A stretch of 64,000 nucleotides of DNA. It comes from Kocuria sp. cx-455. Lineage in GTDB: Bacteria; Actinomycetota; Actinomycetes; Actinomycetales; Micrococcaceae. Positions 51,951 to 60,838 of the stretch are shown here, piece after piece. Position 1 is the stretch's first letter; each line of letters begins with the position of its first letter. Location of the stretch: positions 682,001 to 746,000 of the forward strand of contig NZ_JACXBS010000002.1 of assembly GCF_014698015.1 (NCBI RefSeq), read 5' to 3'. A program made the translations under genes and the position numbers. A model generated the notes under the pieces. It was not told the origin of the DNA. It worked only from the letters and a program-made list of their open reading frames with translations, and did no database searches.

Positions 51951-54009
51951 CGAGGATCTCCCTCAACCGGTTAAGAAAATGGACGTAGAACTCTCGGGTG
52001 AAGTGGAACGGGGAAAGCCCCCACCGGTGCTGACTGTCGGCCACCATGAGTTCCGCTGGGTAATCGATTACGGCGCAGTCCAACCCCTCCTGGAGGGTGC
52101 CATACATGTGTTCCAGGACCTGATTGTTGAGGTCAACCGGGAACTTCTGCGTCAGGTCCTGGCCGTTCTCGTCTACGGCTGCCCAGAAGACCCGATTCAG
52201 GATCACGCGTTCGTCCTGGAGCCGTTGGATCAGCTGCTGTGCCGCCGCGTCCCAGCGGGACAGAAAATCAGGATCGCCCACGCGCAGCAGTGTTCCGGCG
52301 TCCCTGGTCAGGCCCGCCTTGACCGCTTCAGTGCTCAGACTCAGCACTCGGCCGTGTCCGAGGTCCAGGAGGCCAAGACGTTCGTCAATTAGGTCAATGA
52401 CCACGGCGTCGTGGGCAGTCTTCGAGAGTAACTCGGGCAGTGACTTCTGCACGTCCCACGTAACCATCCGACGCTGGAAAGCACTGTCGATCAGGTCAAT
52501 GTTCATCCCCGCCGGAAGTTCAGTCGCCGGTGCAGCCATGGCCGACACGATGGGGGACCGGGCCACGTACTCTGCGACATTAGGACGTTCCAGCAGTGCG
52601 AACGCGTCACGGGTGACGCAACTGCCGTAAATGAACGGCGATGAGGCTACAGCGGGCTGTTTGGTTTCAGCCTCTTGGGCGACGGTCGGCACCATCTCCG
52701 AATCGACCGTCGCGGTTTCCGCGGAGCCGATGACAAGCTCGACCGGGAGATGGAGCAAATGATTGTTCAAGCCATCCCTGGCAACGACCATGAGTTGGGC
52801 ATCGGGCCACAGTTTCTCGACAGGGAAGCCGATCGTGGTGTCGGTGGAAAACCACGCGAGTTGTTCACGGGAAGTTCCAGATGTCTGGATCAAACCGAAA
52901 CGCAGCTCCCCGTAGCCCTCCGGGGTGTTCCCGATCGAGACGTGCACGGTCCCGGTTGTGAGGTCACCAGATGCACTCCACTGTTCCTGGAACTCGGGAA
53001 CCAGGGGCCGCAGGTCAATGGGGGCACGGGACACTACAGTGGGGTCACATCGTTCATCGAAGGCCACGTCTCTGCCGATGTCCAGCGGACTGCGACCTGA
53101 GTCCAAGAACGCGCGTAAGTGGTCAACCACCAACTCGGTCGGCAGAGGAGCGTGACCTTGACCCCAGTCAGCGACCTGAACTGCGAGATCCGGGCTCAGC
53201 ACGTAGGCACCGGTCCCCACTGACACAAAACCGTGTGTCTTGAGGTAGGGAACCGTGTGGCCGGTGAGGTGCCAATCGGAGATGTTCTGCAGCAACAACA
53301 ATCTGTGGATCGTGCGAGGGTCATGGTGTTCCCTGGTGACCACGCTGCGGTGGATATCGGCGGCCGCGCATTCATCAGATCGCTGACTCAGCCACGTTGC
53401 GGGCTCCTCTGCGTCAGCGCAATACTCCGGAAACGATCGCGTCAGATAAGTGTCCACGAACCCGCGGTTGTACGCCAGGATGTCTGTCTGAGGATTCCAC
53501 ACGAATGCGGAAACATCACAGCGCACGAGTGAGGCGTAGTAGAGCGCGGCGAACCCGCCACCGGAACCACCCACGAGGACCAGCTCACGCCGGTACACGG
53601 AGCCCACCATCTCCAGTGCTGAGATGAAGGTCCTTCTTGTGTCCGAGCCCTCGTGGCCGGCATACCACGCAAGCGAGACGTCGGGATCGCGGTCCACCGC
53701 GGGGTCCGACACGCTGAGGTATCCGGAGGCCACAGCGGGCCCCACACGACCGCCCGAGAAGAATGGCCCGGTCTTGTCTTGCCGAGCGGGAACGGCTCCG
53801 TTGAGGAAAACGGGAATCGCGCGCCCGTCACGGCCGGGTTCGCCCACCACCAAGACATCGAGAGTCTCACCGTCGCGCATCCGCAGTGAATGGACTCCAG
53901 CGGCCCCCTCCGAACTCAGAGCTGTCCCGAACGAGGTGACGTCATCGTGCGTGTAATGTCGATCTCCCCAGCGGGAGTAGTCCTTGATCGTGTGGCTCCT
54001 CATGCTCAT
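51940..54009 (-). CDS. alpha/beta hydrolase fused to DUF6270
   Basis: 689 aa. Residues 60-320 are the hydrolase: VFLNGAV, LVLVGGSGGGFAALYYASL (Ser about 155), FVWNPQTDILAYN, LLLLQNISDWHLTGHTVPYL and WGQGHAPLPTEL with the late His. A 110-aa linker domain follows. Residues 455-689 match DUF6270: SSPFIYGSCVTRDAFALL, SPIVSAMAAP, FQRRMVTWDVQKSLPELL, AVVIDLIDERLGLLDL and SPFHFTREFYVHFLNRLREI, an SGNH-like fold common in surface-glycan loci. Two candidate esterase/transacylase units in one chain suggest acyl decoration of the polymer (inference). ATG 54009 shares one base with the methyltransferase stop. Confidence 0.82.
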   Translation of the reverse strand: MSMRSHTIKDYSRWGDRHYTHDDVTSFGTALSSEGAAGVHSLRMRDGETLDVLVVGEPGRDGRAIPVFLNGAVPARQDKTGPFFSGGRVGPAVASGYLSVSDPAVDRDPDVSLAWYAGHEGSDTRRTFISALEMVGSVYRRELVLVGGSGGGFAALYYASLVRCDVSAFVWNPQTDILAYNRGFVDTYLTRSFPEYCADAEEPATWLSQRSDECAAADIHRSVVTREHHDPRTIHRLLLLQNISDWHLTGHTVPYLKTHGFVSVGTGAYVLSPDLAVQVADWGQGHAPLPTELVVDHLRAFLDSGRSPLDIGRDVAFDERCDPTVVSRAPIDLRPLVPEFQEQWSASGDLTTGTVHVSIGNTPEGYGELRFGLIQTSGTSREQLAWFSTDTTIGFPVEKLWPDAQLMVVARDGLNNHLLHLPVELVIGSAETATVDSEMVPTVAQEAETKQPAVASSPFIYGSCVTRDAFALLERPNVAEYVARSPIVSAMAAPATELPAGMNIDLIDSAFQRRMVTWDVQKSLPELLSKTAHDAVVIDLIDERLGLLDLGHGRVLSLSTEAVKAGLTRDAGTLLRVGDPDFLSRWDAAAQQLIQRLQDERVILNRVFWAAVDENGQDLTQKFPVDLNNQVLEHMYGTLQEGLDCAVIDYPAELMVADSQHRWGLSPFHFTREFYVHFLNRLREILGEY

Positions 54010-55016
54010 CAGTCCTGCTGTGCTCGGTCGGCGGATGTTTCGGTGGGTTGACGGGGGTCAACGCTTACGGACGCGAGTCGAGATTCAAGTTCTCGCACGC
54101 GCTGTTGCAGGTGCTGGACCAACTGCTCCGGGTCACGGGGAGGTGAGCCGGCCGCCTTGGCTGACGCGTCAGCAGAGACCTGGACCCGTTTAGCAAGGAT
54201 GTCGATCCGATGCTCCAATCGCGTGAAACGCTGCAAGACCTGTTCGAGTGTGGACATAATTCGGGCATCGTCACGGGCGAGACCCCCGGCCTCATCCGAA
54301 TAGGCCTCGTCCTCGTGGACGGCCACCAGTGTGGGTGTGATGTTGAAAACACCGGTGACCTCATACCCGTGGTTCTTGAACCATCTGCGCAGCTCCCGAT
54401 CAGTCTGTGGATCCTGCGCCTCGGCCACGATGACCGGCCGTTCCCGATCAATCAATGCATTTGCTCCCTGCAGCACAGCGAGTTCCATGCCTTCGACGTC
54501 GACCTTGAGCAATCTCACCGGTCGGTCGTACTTGAGATCGTCGAGAGCAACCACGTGGATGTCGCCGTCGCGGTCTCGGGTCAAGCGTGTTTGTCCTGTG
54601 TTGCTGCTGTTCCAGTAGGTCACTGAGGCGCGGTGACTCTCGGTCCCCACCGCTACGGGCTCGACGCGGACTTTCGCTTCGAGATAGTTAAGCTGCACGT
54701 TGCGAGCGAGCACCTGAGCCAGTATGGGCATGGGTTCGAACGCTCGCACGTGACATCCCATCACTCCGGCAAACCACACCGTGTGGTTTCCCATGTTGGC
54801 ACCCACGTCCAATACCAAGTCACCGTTGTCGACCAACCCGCTGAGGTGCTCCAACAGCTCGATCTCATAGAACGTGCCCGTGGTTCGGATGCTTGTGAAA
54901 ATGTGGTCGCCGTCGTGCGGCCCCCACAGCGTCCAATGGCGGCCACCGTGCTCCACCTTGACGCTCGGGAAGTCGACCCGGGGCGCTACATCGCGCCACG
55001 TCAGGGGATGATCCAT
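54009..55016 (-). CDS. FkbM-family methyltransferase with C-terminal coiled coil
   Basis: 335 aa from ATG 55016 (GGAG 8 nt upstream). The SAM-binding motif is GDLVLDVGANMGNHTVWFAG (about 70-90), followed by RAFEPMPILAQVLARN, VALDDL and LLKVDVEGMELAVLQGA, all classic FkbM. FkbM enzymes O-methylate sugars or peptides; here a sugar of the polymer or its non-reducing end is likely, which in some systems caps the chain. Residues 255-325 form a coiled coil (LEQVLQRFTRLEHRIDILAK, QLVQHLQQRVRELESRLASV), recalling chain-terminating WbdD architecture. The long open frame upstream of 55016 is antisense to nothing but lies inside the next gene and is ignored. Confidence 0.88.
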   Translation of the reverse strand: MDHPLTWRDVAPRVDFPSVKVEHGGRHWTLWGPHDGDHIFTSIRTTGTFYEIELLEHLSGLVDNGDLVLDVGANMGNHTVWFAGVMGCHVRAFEPMPILAQVLARNVQLNYLEAKVRVEPVAVGTESHRASVTYWNSSNTGQTRLTRDRDGDIHVVALDDLKYDRPVRLLKVDVEGMELAVLQGANALIDRERPVIVAEAQDPQTDRELRRWFKNHGYEVTGVFNITPTLVAVHEDEAYSDEAGGLARDDARIMSTLEQVLQRFTRLEHRIDILAKRVQVSADASAKAAGSPPRDPEQLVQHLQQRVRELESRLASVSVDPRQPTETSADRAQQD

Positions 55017-55047
55017 GGTTGCTCCAATGTTCGATATAGGGGGTGAA

Positions 55048-57852
55048 TTAATGTGATCGCCGGCAAGAGTCGGCCCCGGCCAGTATTCGTAGAGTGTCCG
55101 CTTTAGACAGGGGATTGTGGCCCGCCCCAGTGTCTCGATACTCGTGGCATCGCATGGTGACTGCAAGGGAGGGAAAGTTCCGAGAGAATCGTTCGAACTC
55201 CGGGTAATCGATCTCGCGATCATGTTCGGACGCCGTGTTGACCCAGTAGTCAACGCGCGGGGGTTGGGACAGGGTGGACAACAGGTTAAGCACATTGGTT
55301 CGCAACGGGTACTTATCCCGCAGGTCTGCGGGGAGGAGCTTCGCCAGCCGCTTGTAGCGCAGGGCGTTAACGGCGGGCGCAAACCACCGGGTCCAGTCGA
55401 ACTGCGCATTGTTGACCAGAGCCCGGGCCTCGGGGTCGTGATAGAGCAGAGCCAGGGCCATGAAACCGCCGGCGGACGACCCATAGTACGCGCGCTGTTC
55501 GGGATTGGTACTGCCGATTAATTCCGCCACGGAGCGCACTGCGCGAGCCGTGTCCGGGGCAGTCCAGTAATCAAGGGAGTATTGCCCCCAGGCCAAGGAC
55601 ACCGCGTGTTGGCCCATGGTCGCGGGGTCGCACACATAGATTTGATGTTGGTCGATTTCTCGCCACCACGTGGAGCGCTGGAACACCGGCTTTCCGCCGG
55701 AAATATCCTGGTCCACGGCACCGTTGCACAGGACCATGGTGCGCTCAGCTCCACTGCGTTTCACAACCAGTAGGGGGATCACACAGTAGTCTGTGACCAC
55801 GTCCAACCGTCGAGGGATGTCGTCCGCGAAACGTTCTGCCCCCAAATCATCCAGGTGATTCAGGTGTACTGAGAGTGTGTCATTCCCTCTATCGTTGAAC
55901 ACACTCCCTGGCATGTCCGTGGCCACCCGTGGCGAACCTCGGAGGTCACGTTCAGTGAGAACAACGTCGATAATGTGAGCGCGAGATGCTCTTTCCCAAG
56001 ATGCGGTCCCACGGTGCGATCCCAGTGCCACGATCTGCACGCTCACGCGCGTCCCTGCGGTTACATCGCTTACTGTCACGTGGACCGGGCGTCGCCTCTG
56101 AGCCCCGTCCCAACGCGCCAATGGTTTCCCGTCTACGCACACTTGAAAGTACCAGTGGCCTTCAGCGGCGGGTTGTGCATATGAGGAAGCTACTGCGAAT
56201 GTTAGCTCGCCGTGGTTAGGCATCGGGAGAAGGCTTCGTTCGACGCACGTTCCCGGGTTGAAATCGTCCCGCGGGATGTAAAGGCTGTCATTTTCGGGAA
56301 CGACAGAATGCGTTGGCCCTCCCGCCGCGGTCACCGTGAACTCCCGCTCGAGGGGTAGCGGTGACTCCGTCCGGTGATGCGCTTCTGCCGCCAGCCGTTC
56401 GTCACGGGTCTGTTCATAGAGGTTGCGATAATCATTCTTACCGGGGAAGTTCAAGACAGGGCACCCGGCGTTGATCAGTTCAGAAAAGAGAAACCCATCT
56501 GACCGTTCTTGGATCGTAAATGCCAGGCTAATCTCCACCATGGCGCGCACATTCATGGGCACGAATGTTTCAAACGCAATGTCCGTTTCGTTGAGGATTT
56601 CCGCAAGCCAGCGACCCGAGCGGGTTTCCCAGTAGAATATGTCCCACAAGTGAAAACCGTGCATGGGTGCGTCGTACTCCCACCGATGGACACCTCGGTG
56701 GAAATCTGCGGCGCGAGATGCCTCGGATTCACGTTCGTGGTCGCGCCTGGTGCGTTTACGGTACAAGCGCTGCAAGCCGGAGAGGTTATTATTCCACTCA
56801 TTTGTACCCCAGTACGCGCGGCCTATCTCGTACGCGTTCCCCCTCAAATGCACCACGTCGTCTTGGGGATAGGCATTGGCGTAGTGGGGCACCAACCATC
56901 TGCCATGGCTTTGCCAGGTGTTCTTGTCTAAAGTCGCGTTAATCTCCGCAGTCTTCGGTAGCTTGCCTGTTCCCACGTAGAAATATCGGTGCCGCAGCGG
57001 CAACAGACTTTTGATTTCCTCCACCAAGTGTTTGTCCCGCGTCATGGACTTGGACCACTTGTCACCTGTGTTGGATTTCGTCGTGTACGTGAACATTTCA
57101 ATGTCGTTTACGTGATCCATGGACAAGGCCAGACTGGTGCGGCTGTCCGCGCCGCCAGTCAGTGACATGACCAATTTGGAACTCGTGGCAACCAGATGCC
57201 GCATCTCCCGGTTCCACATCTCGCGGAACGCTTCAACTTTACGGGCGGTGCTCCACCCCTCGAAGCGGTTGGTCTCCCGCGGGTAGAAGCGACATACCGA
57301 CCAGTCCGAGATGTCCAGGAAGTGATTGGGCAGCAGAGATGAGACCCCCACATATTTTGTACGATCCCATCCAGAAATCGCACCCTGCCGTCCCTCCTCA
57401 TCAGTGCGGACGGGATGGGGGCGTACGTCCACAATCAATTGCAGATGGGACGCCACCAAGAACTTGTCTTCAGAGAAATACACCGAACGCATCCCCGTGG
57501 CATCGTTGAAAACCCTAAAACCACGGCTATCACCCAGCAGGATGACGTGGCGGCCGGCGAGGACATCGAGTGCTTCAAGGAACTCCCGTTCTCCCTGAGC
57601 CGCCATACGCGCAAGATGTTCGGCGGGGGAAACATTGATCTCGACGAGACCCGCGTGCAGGCACAAACCGTGCACCAGTACCCAGCGGTCGCTGCCCTCC
57701 ACGAATGCGATCTCCGGCACCCGGAGATCATCGTGGGAAAAGATCCAGCGAGAGGCACCCAGGCGCACAGCGGACCAGCCCACGGGAACGGCCGCGGCGT
57801 CATCGTCGGTATGAATCACGAACCCCCGGGGGTAGGGGTGAAGTGCGACCAC
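55048..57852 (-). CDS. asparagine-synthase-like domain fused to an alpha/beta hydrolase
   Basis: 934 aa from GTG 57852 (GGAAGG upstream). Residues 1-200 resemble the N-terminal Ntn-like domain of asparagine synthetases (GRHVILLGDSRGFRVFNDATGMRSVYFS) but lack the Cys2 nucleophile, so glutamine hydrolysis is not expected. Residues 215-500 carry the PP-loop KLVMSLTGGADSRTSLALSM (about 228) for ATP activation. A beta-sandwich follows (about 530-650). Residues 660-930 are a hydrolase: MVLCNGAV, RAYYGSSAGGFMALALL (Ser about 792) and DTGAGHNPLSKAD. An amide-forming domain in a ManNAcA locus suggests uronate amidation or amino-acid attachment (inference). It lies in the minus-arm operon. Confidence 0.8.
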   Translation of the reverse strand: MVALHPYPRGFVIHTDDDAAAVPVGWSAVRLGASRWIFSHDDLRVPEIAFVEGSDRWVLVHGLCLHAGLVEINVSPAEHLARMAAQGEREFLEALDVLAGRHVILLGDSRGFRVFNDATGMRSVYFSEDKFLVASHLQLIVDVRPHPVRTDEEGRQGAISGWDRTKYVGVSSLLPNHFLDISDWSVCRFYPRETNRFEGWSTARKVEAFREMWNREMRHLVATSSKLVMSLTGGADSRTSLALSMDHVNDIEMFTYTTKSNTGDKWSKSMTRDKHLVEEIKSLLPLRHRYFYVGTGKLPKTAEINATLDKNTWQSHGRWLVPHYANAYPQDDVVHLRGNAYEIGRAYWGTNEWNNNLSGLQRLYRKRTRRDHERESEASRAADFHRGVHRWEYDAPMHGFHLWDIFYWETRSGRWLAEILNETDIAFETFVPMNVRAMVEISLAFTIQERSDGFLFSELINAGCPVLNFPGKNDYRNLYEQTRDERLAAEAHHRTESPLPLEREFTVTAAGGPTHSVVPENDSLYIPRDDFNPGTCVERSLLPMPNHGELTFAVASSYAQPAAEGHWYFQVCVDGKPLARWDGAQRRRPVHVTVSDVTAGTRVSVQIVALGSHRGTASWERASRAHIIDVVLTERDLRGSPRVATDMPGSVFNDRGNDTLSVHLNHLDDLGAERFADDIPRRLDVVTDYCVIPLLVVKRSGAERTMVLCNGAVDQDISGGKPVFQRSTWWREIDQHQIYVCDPATMGQHAVSLAWGQYSLDYWTAPDTARAVRSVAELIGSTNPEQRAYYGSSAGGFMALALLYHDPEARALVNNAQFDWTRWFAPAVNALRYKRLAKLLPADLRDKYPLRTNVLNLLSTLSQPPRVDYWVNTASEHDREIDYPEFERFSRNFPSLAVTMRCHEYRDTGAGHNPLSKADTLRILAGADSCRRSH

Positions 57853-57928
57853 GGAAAACCTTCCGATAGGGGGGGTAGGGTGCTAGCCGTGGCACACGGT
57901 TGGGGACCGCGTACCACAGCCTCAAATT

Positions 57929-59281
57929 CTATTTCTTGATCGACCGCCCGGAAGCCATGTACTTCCAACCCGCATCAATCCACTGCTCCGGGTCCAACAC
58001 GTTGCGCCCGTCCACAATGGTGCGCTCTCGTACCAGAGGCTCCAGCTGCTCGGGGGTCAGCTCGCGGAACTCCTTCCACTCCGTCAGCAGCAGCACCATT
58101 TCGGCGCGGGCCACGGCCTGTTCGATCCGGTCCACGTAGTCCAAGCGGGGGTAACGCTTGGCCGCGTTGGCATTGGCCTGGGGGTCGTAGACGTGGACCT
58201 CGGCGCCCATGGAGTGCAGGCGGGCGGCGATGTCCAACGCGGGGGAGTCGCGGACATCATCAGATTCGGGCTTGAATGCGGCGCCGAGCACGGCAATGTC
58301 CCGGCCGTGGACGGATCCGCCGAGCTGCTGAACGGCCAGCTGCACGGTGTGCTCGCGGCGTCGCAGGTTGATGTCGTCCACCTCGGCGAGGAACCGAACG
58401 GACTGGTCCACGCCCAATTCGGCAGCACGAGCGCGAAGTGCACGAATGTCCTTGGGGAGGCAACCGCCACCGAAGCCCACGCCGGCGTTGAGGAACTTCC
58501 GACCGATACGTTCGTCCAGACCAATGGCATCGGCCAGGGTGCGGATGTCCCCACCCACGGTCTCGGTGATTTCGGACAGCGCGTTGATGAATGAAATCTT
58601 GGTCGCCAGGAAGCTGTTGGCGGCCACCTTGACCAGCTCAGCGGTCTGGTAATCGGTGACGATCAGCGGAATGTCCGCCGCAAGCTGTGAGGCGTAGACC
58701 TCCCGCAACACTTTTTCGGCCGCGAGCGCTTCCTCCGTGTACTGGCCGTTGGCATCGGTTTCTAGGCCCAGCACCATGCGGTCCGGGGTCAGCGTGTCCT
58801 CGACGGCGTGGCCCTCGCGCAGGAACTCGGGGTTCCAGACCAGGGTGACCCGAACGCCGTCGGCGGCATTCTCGCGGGCGAGCTCTTGCAGGCGAGCGGC
58901 CGAACCCACCGGAACCGTGGACTTGCCCACAATGATGCAGTCGCGATCCGCGGCGCGAGCGATCTGCGTGACCGCCGCATCCACGTAGCGCATGTCCGCC
59001 GCGTGGCTCTCGGCCTTCTGCGGGGTGCCCACCCCAATGAAGTGGACGTCACCGAACGGGACGGCCTGCTCGTAAGAGGTGGTGAAACGCAGCTTGCCCG
59101 TGCCAATGTGCTGGGTCAGCAGCTCCGGGAGACCGGGCTCATGAAACGGTACTTCACCGGATGACAGGGCATCGATCTTGGCCTGATCCACGTCCAGACC
59201 GATCACCTCGTGACCCAACTCCGCCATGGAGACCGCGTGAGTTGCACCCAGGTACCCCGTGCCAATGACCGTCAGTTTCAT
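57929..59281 (-). CDS. ugd: UDP-glucose/GDP-mannose-type 6-dehydrogenase
   Basis: 450 aa. KLTVIGTGYLGATHAVSMAELGHEV binds NAD; FIGVGTPQ, WNPEFLREGHAVEDTLTPDRMV, VKVAANSFLATKISFINALS and the catalytic-Cys motif NAGVGFGGGCLPKDI fit UDP-glucose 6-dehydrogenase (UDP-Glc to UDP-GlcA) better than the HexNAc type encoded at 29580. The C-terminal VLGAAFKPESDDVRDSPAL is the second conserved domain. With WecC the locus therefore codes for two nucleotide uronates. It follows wecB by 37 nt. Confidence 0.9.
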   Translation of the reverse strand: MKLTVIGTGYLGATHAVSMAELGHEVIGLDVDQAKIDALSSGEVPFHEPGLPELLTQHIGTGKLRFTTSYEQAVPFGDVHFIGVGTPQKAESHAADMRYVDAAVTQIARAADRDCIIVGKSTVPVGSAARLQELARENAADGVRVTLVWNPEFLREGHAVEDTLTPDRMVLGLETDANGQYTEEALAAEKVLREVYASQLAADIPLIVTDYQTAELVKVAANSFLATKISFINALSEITETVGGDIRTLADAIGLDERIGRKFLNAGVGFGGGCLPKDIRALRARAAELGVDQSVRFLAEVDDINLRRREHTVQLAVQQLGGSVHGRDIAVLGAAFKPESDDVRDSPALDIAARLHSMGAEVHVYDPQANANAAKRYPRLDYVDRIEQAVARAEMVLLLTEWKEFRELTPEQLEPLVRERTIVDGRNVLDPEQWIDAGWKYMASGRSIKK

Positions 59282-59318
59282 GCATGTCCTCTTTCAACTA
59301 GACGTGCCGGTGAACTGG

Positions 59319-60467
59319 TTAGACCTGCGAATCGAAATCCGGGATCCGCTCGCCCACGCCGAACATCTGAGCGATCGCGGCCACCGTGCGGGCGCCGGCC
59401 TTGCCATCACCATAGGGGTTCACGGCGTTGGCCATGGCGTCATAGATGGCCTGATTATTGAGCAGGCTGTCCACCTCTTCGACAATGCGTTCCTCATCGG
59501 TACCGATCAGCTTGACGGTGCCGGCGGTGACAGCCTCCGGGCGCTCGGTGTTCTCGCGCATCACCAGAACGGGCTTACCCAGGGACGGGGCTTCCTCCTG
59601 GACTCCGCCGGAATCGGTGAGCACCAGGTGGGCCACGGAAAGCATGCGGGTGAACTCGCCGTAGGCCATGGGCTCGGTGACCACCACGTTGGGCAGGTTC
59701 TCAATCGCGGGTAGCACGGCCTCGCGCACGGCCGGGTTGCGGTGGACGGGCAACACAATGGTGAGGTCCGGTTCGGCCGCGGCAATGCGTGCCAGGGCGC
59801 GTCCGACGCCGCGCATGGCCTCACCCTGGTTCTCCCGGCGGTGGGTGGTCACCAACAGCACGCGCTTGCCGGACTGGGCGATCTCCTCCAACTGGGGATC
59901 TGAGAAGGGCAGCTGCTTGTCCACGGTGTGCAGCAGGGCGTCGATCACGGTGTTGCCGGAGACCACGATGTCCTCGGGAGTGATGGCCTCACGCAGCAGG
60001 TTGTCCTGGGAGGTGGAGGTGGGCGCCAGGTGCAGGGAGGCAATCTGCGAGGTCAGCTTGCGGTTGGCTTCCTCCGGGAAGGGGGAGAACAGGTCGAAGG
60101 AACGCAGACCTGCCTCGGCGTGGATGACCGGGATGCCGCGGTAGAACGCGGCAATGGCGCCGGCGGTGGAGGTGGTGGTGTCGCCCTGGACCACCACGGC
60201 GTCCGGGGCGTTCTCCGCGAAAATCTTGTCCAGGCCGTCCACGGTGCGGGTCAACACGCCGTTGAGGGTCTGACGGGGCTGGATGATGTTGAGATCGTGA
60301 TCCGGGGTGATATCGAAAATGTCGTTGACTTGATCCAACATTTCGCGGTGCTGGCCGGTCACGGTCACCACACAATTGAACAGGGGGTTTTCCTGAAGTG
60401 CTTTCACGATGGGGGCCATCTTGATGGCTTCAGGACGAGTGCCGTAGATCGGCATGATCGTGTGCAT
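59319..60467 (-). CDS. wecB: UDP-N-acetylglucosamine 2-epimerase (non-hydrolysing)
   Basis: 382 aa from ATG 60467 (AAGAGGA upstream). MPIYGTRPEAIKMAPIVKAL, VTGQHREMLDQVNDIF, VVVQGDTTTSTAGAIAAFYR, IPVIHAEAGLRSFDLFSPFPEEANR, VTTHRRENQGEAM and LTDSGGVQEEAPSLGKPVLVMRENTERPEAV are the full set of epimerase motifs. It makes UDP-ManNAc, the WecC substrate. It is the first gene of the minus arm, so its upstream region (60468-60838) should hold the arm promoter. The open frame upstream of 60467 is not supported by any binding site. Confidence 0.95.
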   Translation of the reverse strand: MHTIMPIYGTRPEAIKMAPIVKALQENPLFNCVVTVTGQHREMLDQVNDIFDITPDHDLNIIQPRQTLNGVLTRTVDGLDKIFAENAPDAVVVQGDTTTSTAGAIAAFYRGIPVIHAEAGLRSFDLFSPFPEEANRKLTSQIASLHLAPTSTSQDNLLREAITPEDIVVSGNTVIDALLHTVDKQLPFSDPQLEEIAQSGKRVLLVTTHRRENQGEAMRGVGRALARIAAAEPDLTIVLPVHRNPAVREAVLPAIENLPNVVVTEPMAYGEFTRMLSVAHLVLTDSGGVQEEAPSLGKPVLVMRENTERPEAVTAGTVKLIGTDEERIVEEVDSLLNNQAIYDAMANAVNPYGDGKAGARTVAAIAQMFGVGERIPDFDSQV

Positions 60468-60838
60468 GAATAATCCTCTTCCAGGCGCATACGTGACCTC
60501 GGCGGCGCACTGGGGGGACTGGCCCGAGGGGGTGGACCACAGCAACACCGCTGTCGGGGACGCGAGATTCGTTGTCAGTCTAGGACAAATACTCTTGTCA
60601 CGCCGGATCTGAAGATCATGGCGCGGAGGCTCACACCACCCGCCGCGGTGATGTAATGTTGTTGCGAATCCATGTAACACCTCACTCGCTGGGCACACGG
60701 AAGTCCCACGGCGATGAGACAAAGCGTGCCACGGGTTCTAGGAGTGGATCGGCATTATCCGTGGCCGATCCAATTTGGGGAGATCATCCAGCTGCGGGCG
60801 CAGCGCTTAGGAGACAATAGAAAGCAGCGAAAAGTAGC
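60468..60838. other. divergent intergenic region between wecB and the 60839 gene
   Basis: 371 bp without a convincing gene. It must hold the promoter of the minus arm and that of the plus-strand gene. A GGATCGGC - 10 nt - GCCGATCC inverted repeat lies at 60746-60771, and TTGTCA-like hexamers occur near 60572-60600, but no clean -35/-10 pair can be assigned. Confidence 0.45.

Noticed and set aside
55017-55484. Longer N-terminus for the FkbM methyltransferase
   Set aside because: The extension is composition-biased, overlaps the end of the asparagine-synthase-like gene, and ATG 55016 has GGAG and starts the normal protein.
60746-60771. GGATCGGC inverted repeat as a terminator
   Set aside because: It lies in a divergent promoter region with no gene ending nearby; more likely a regulator site or chance.
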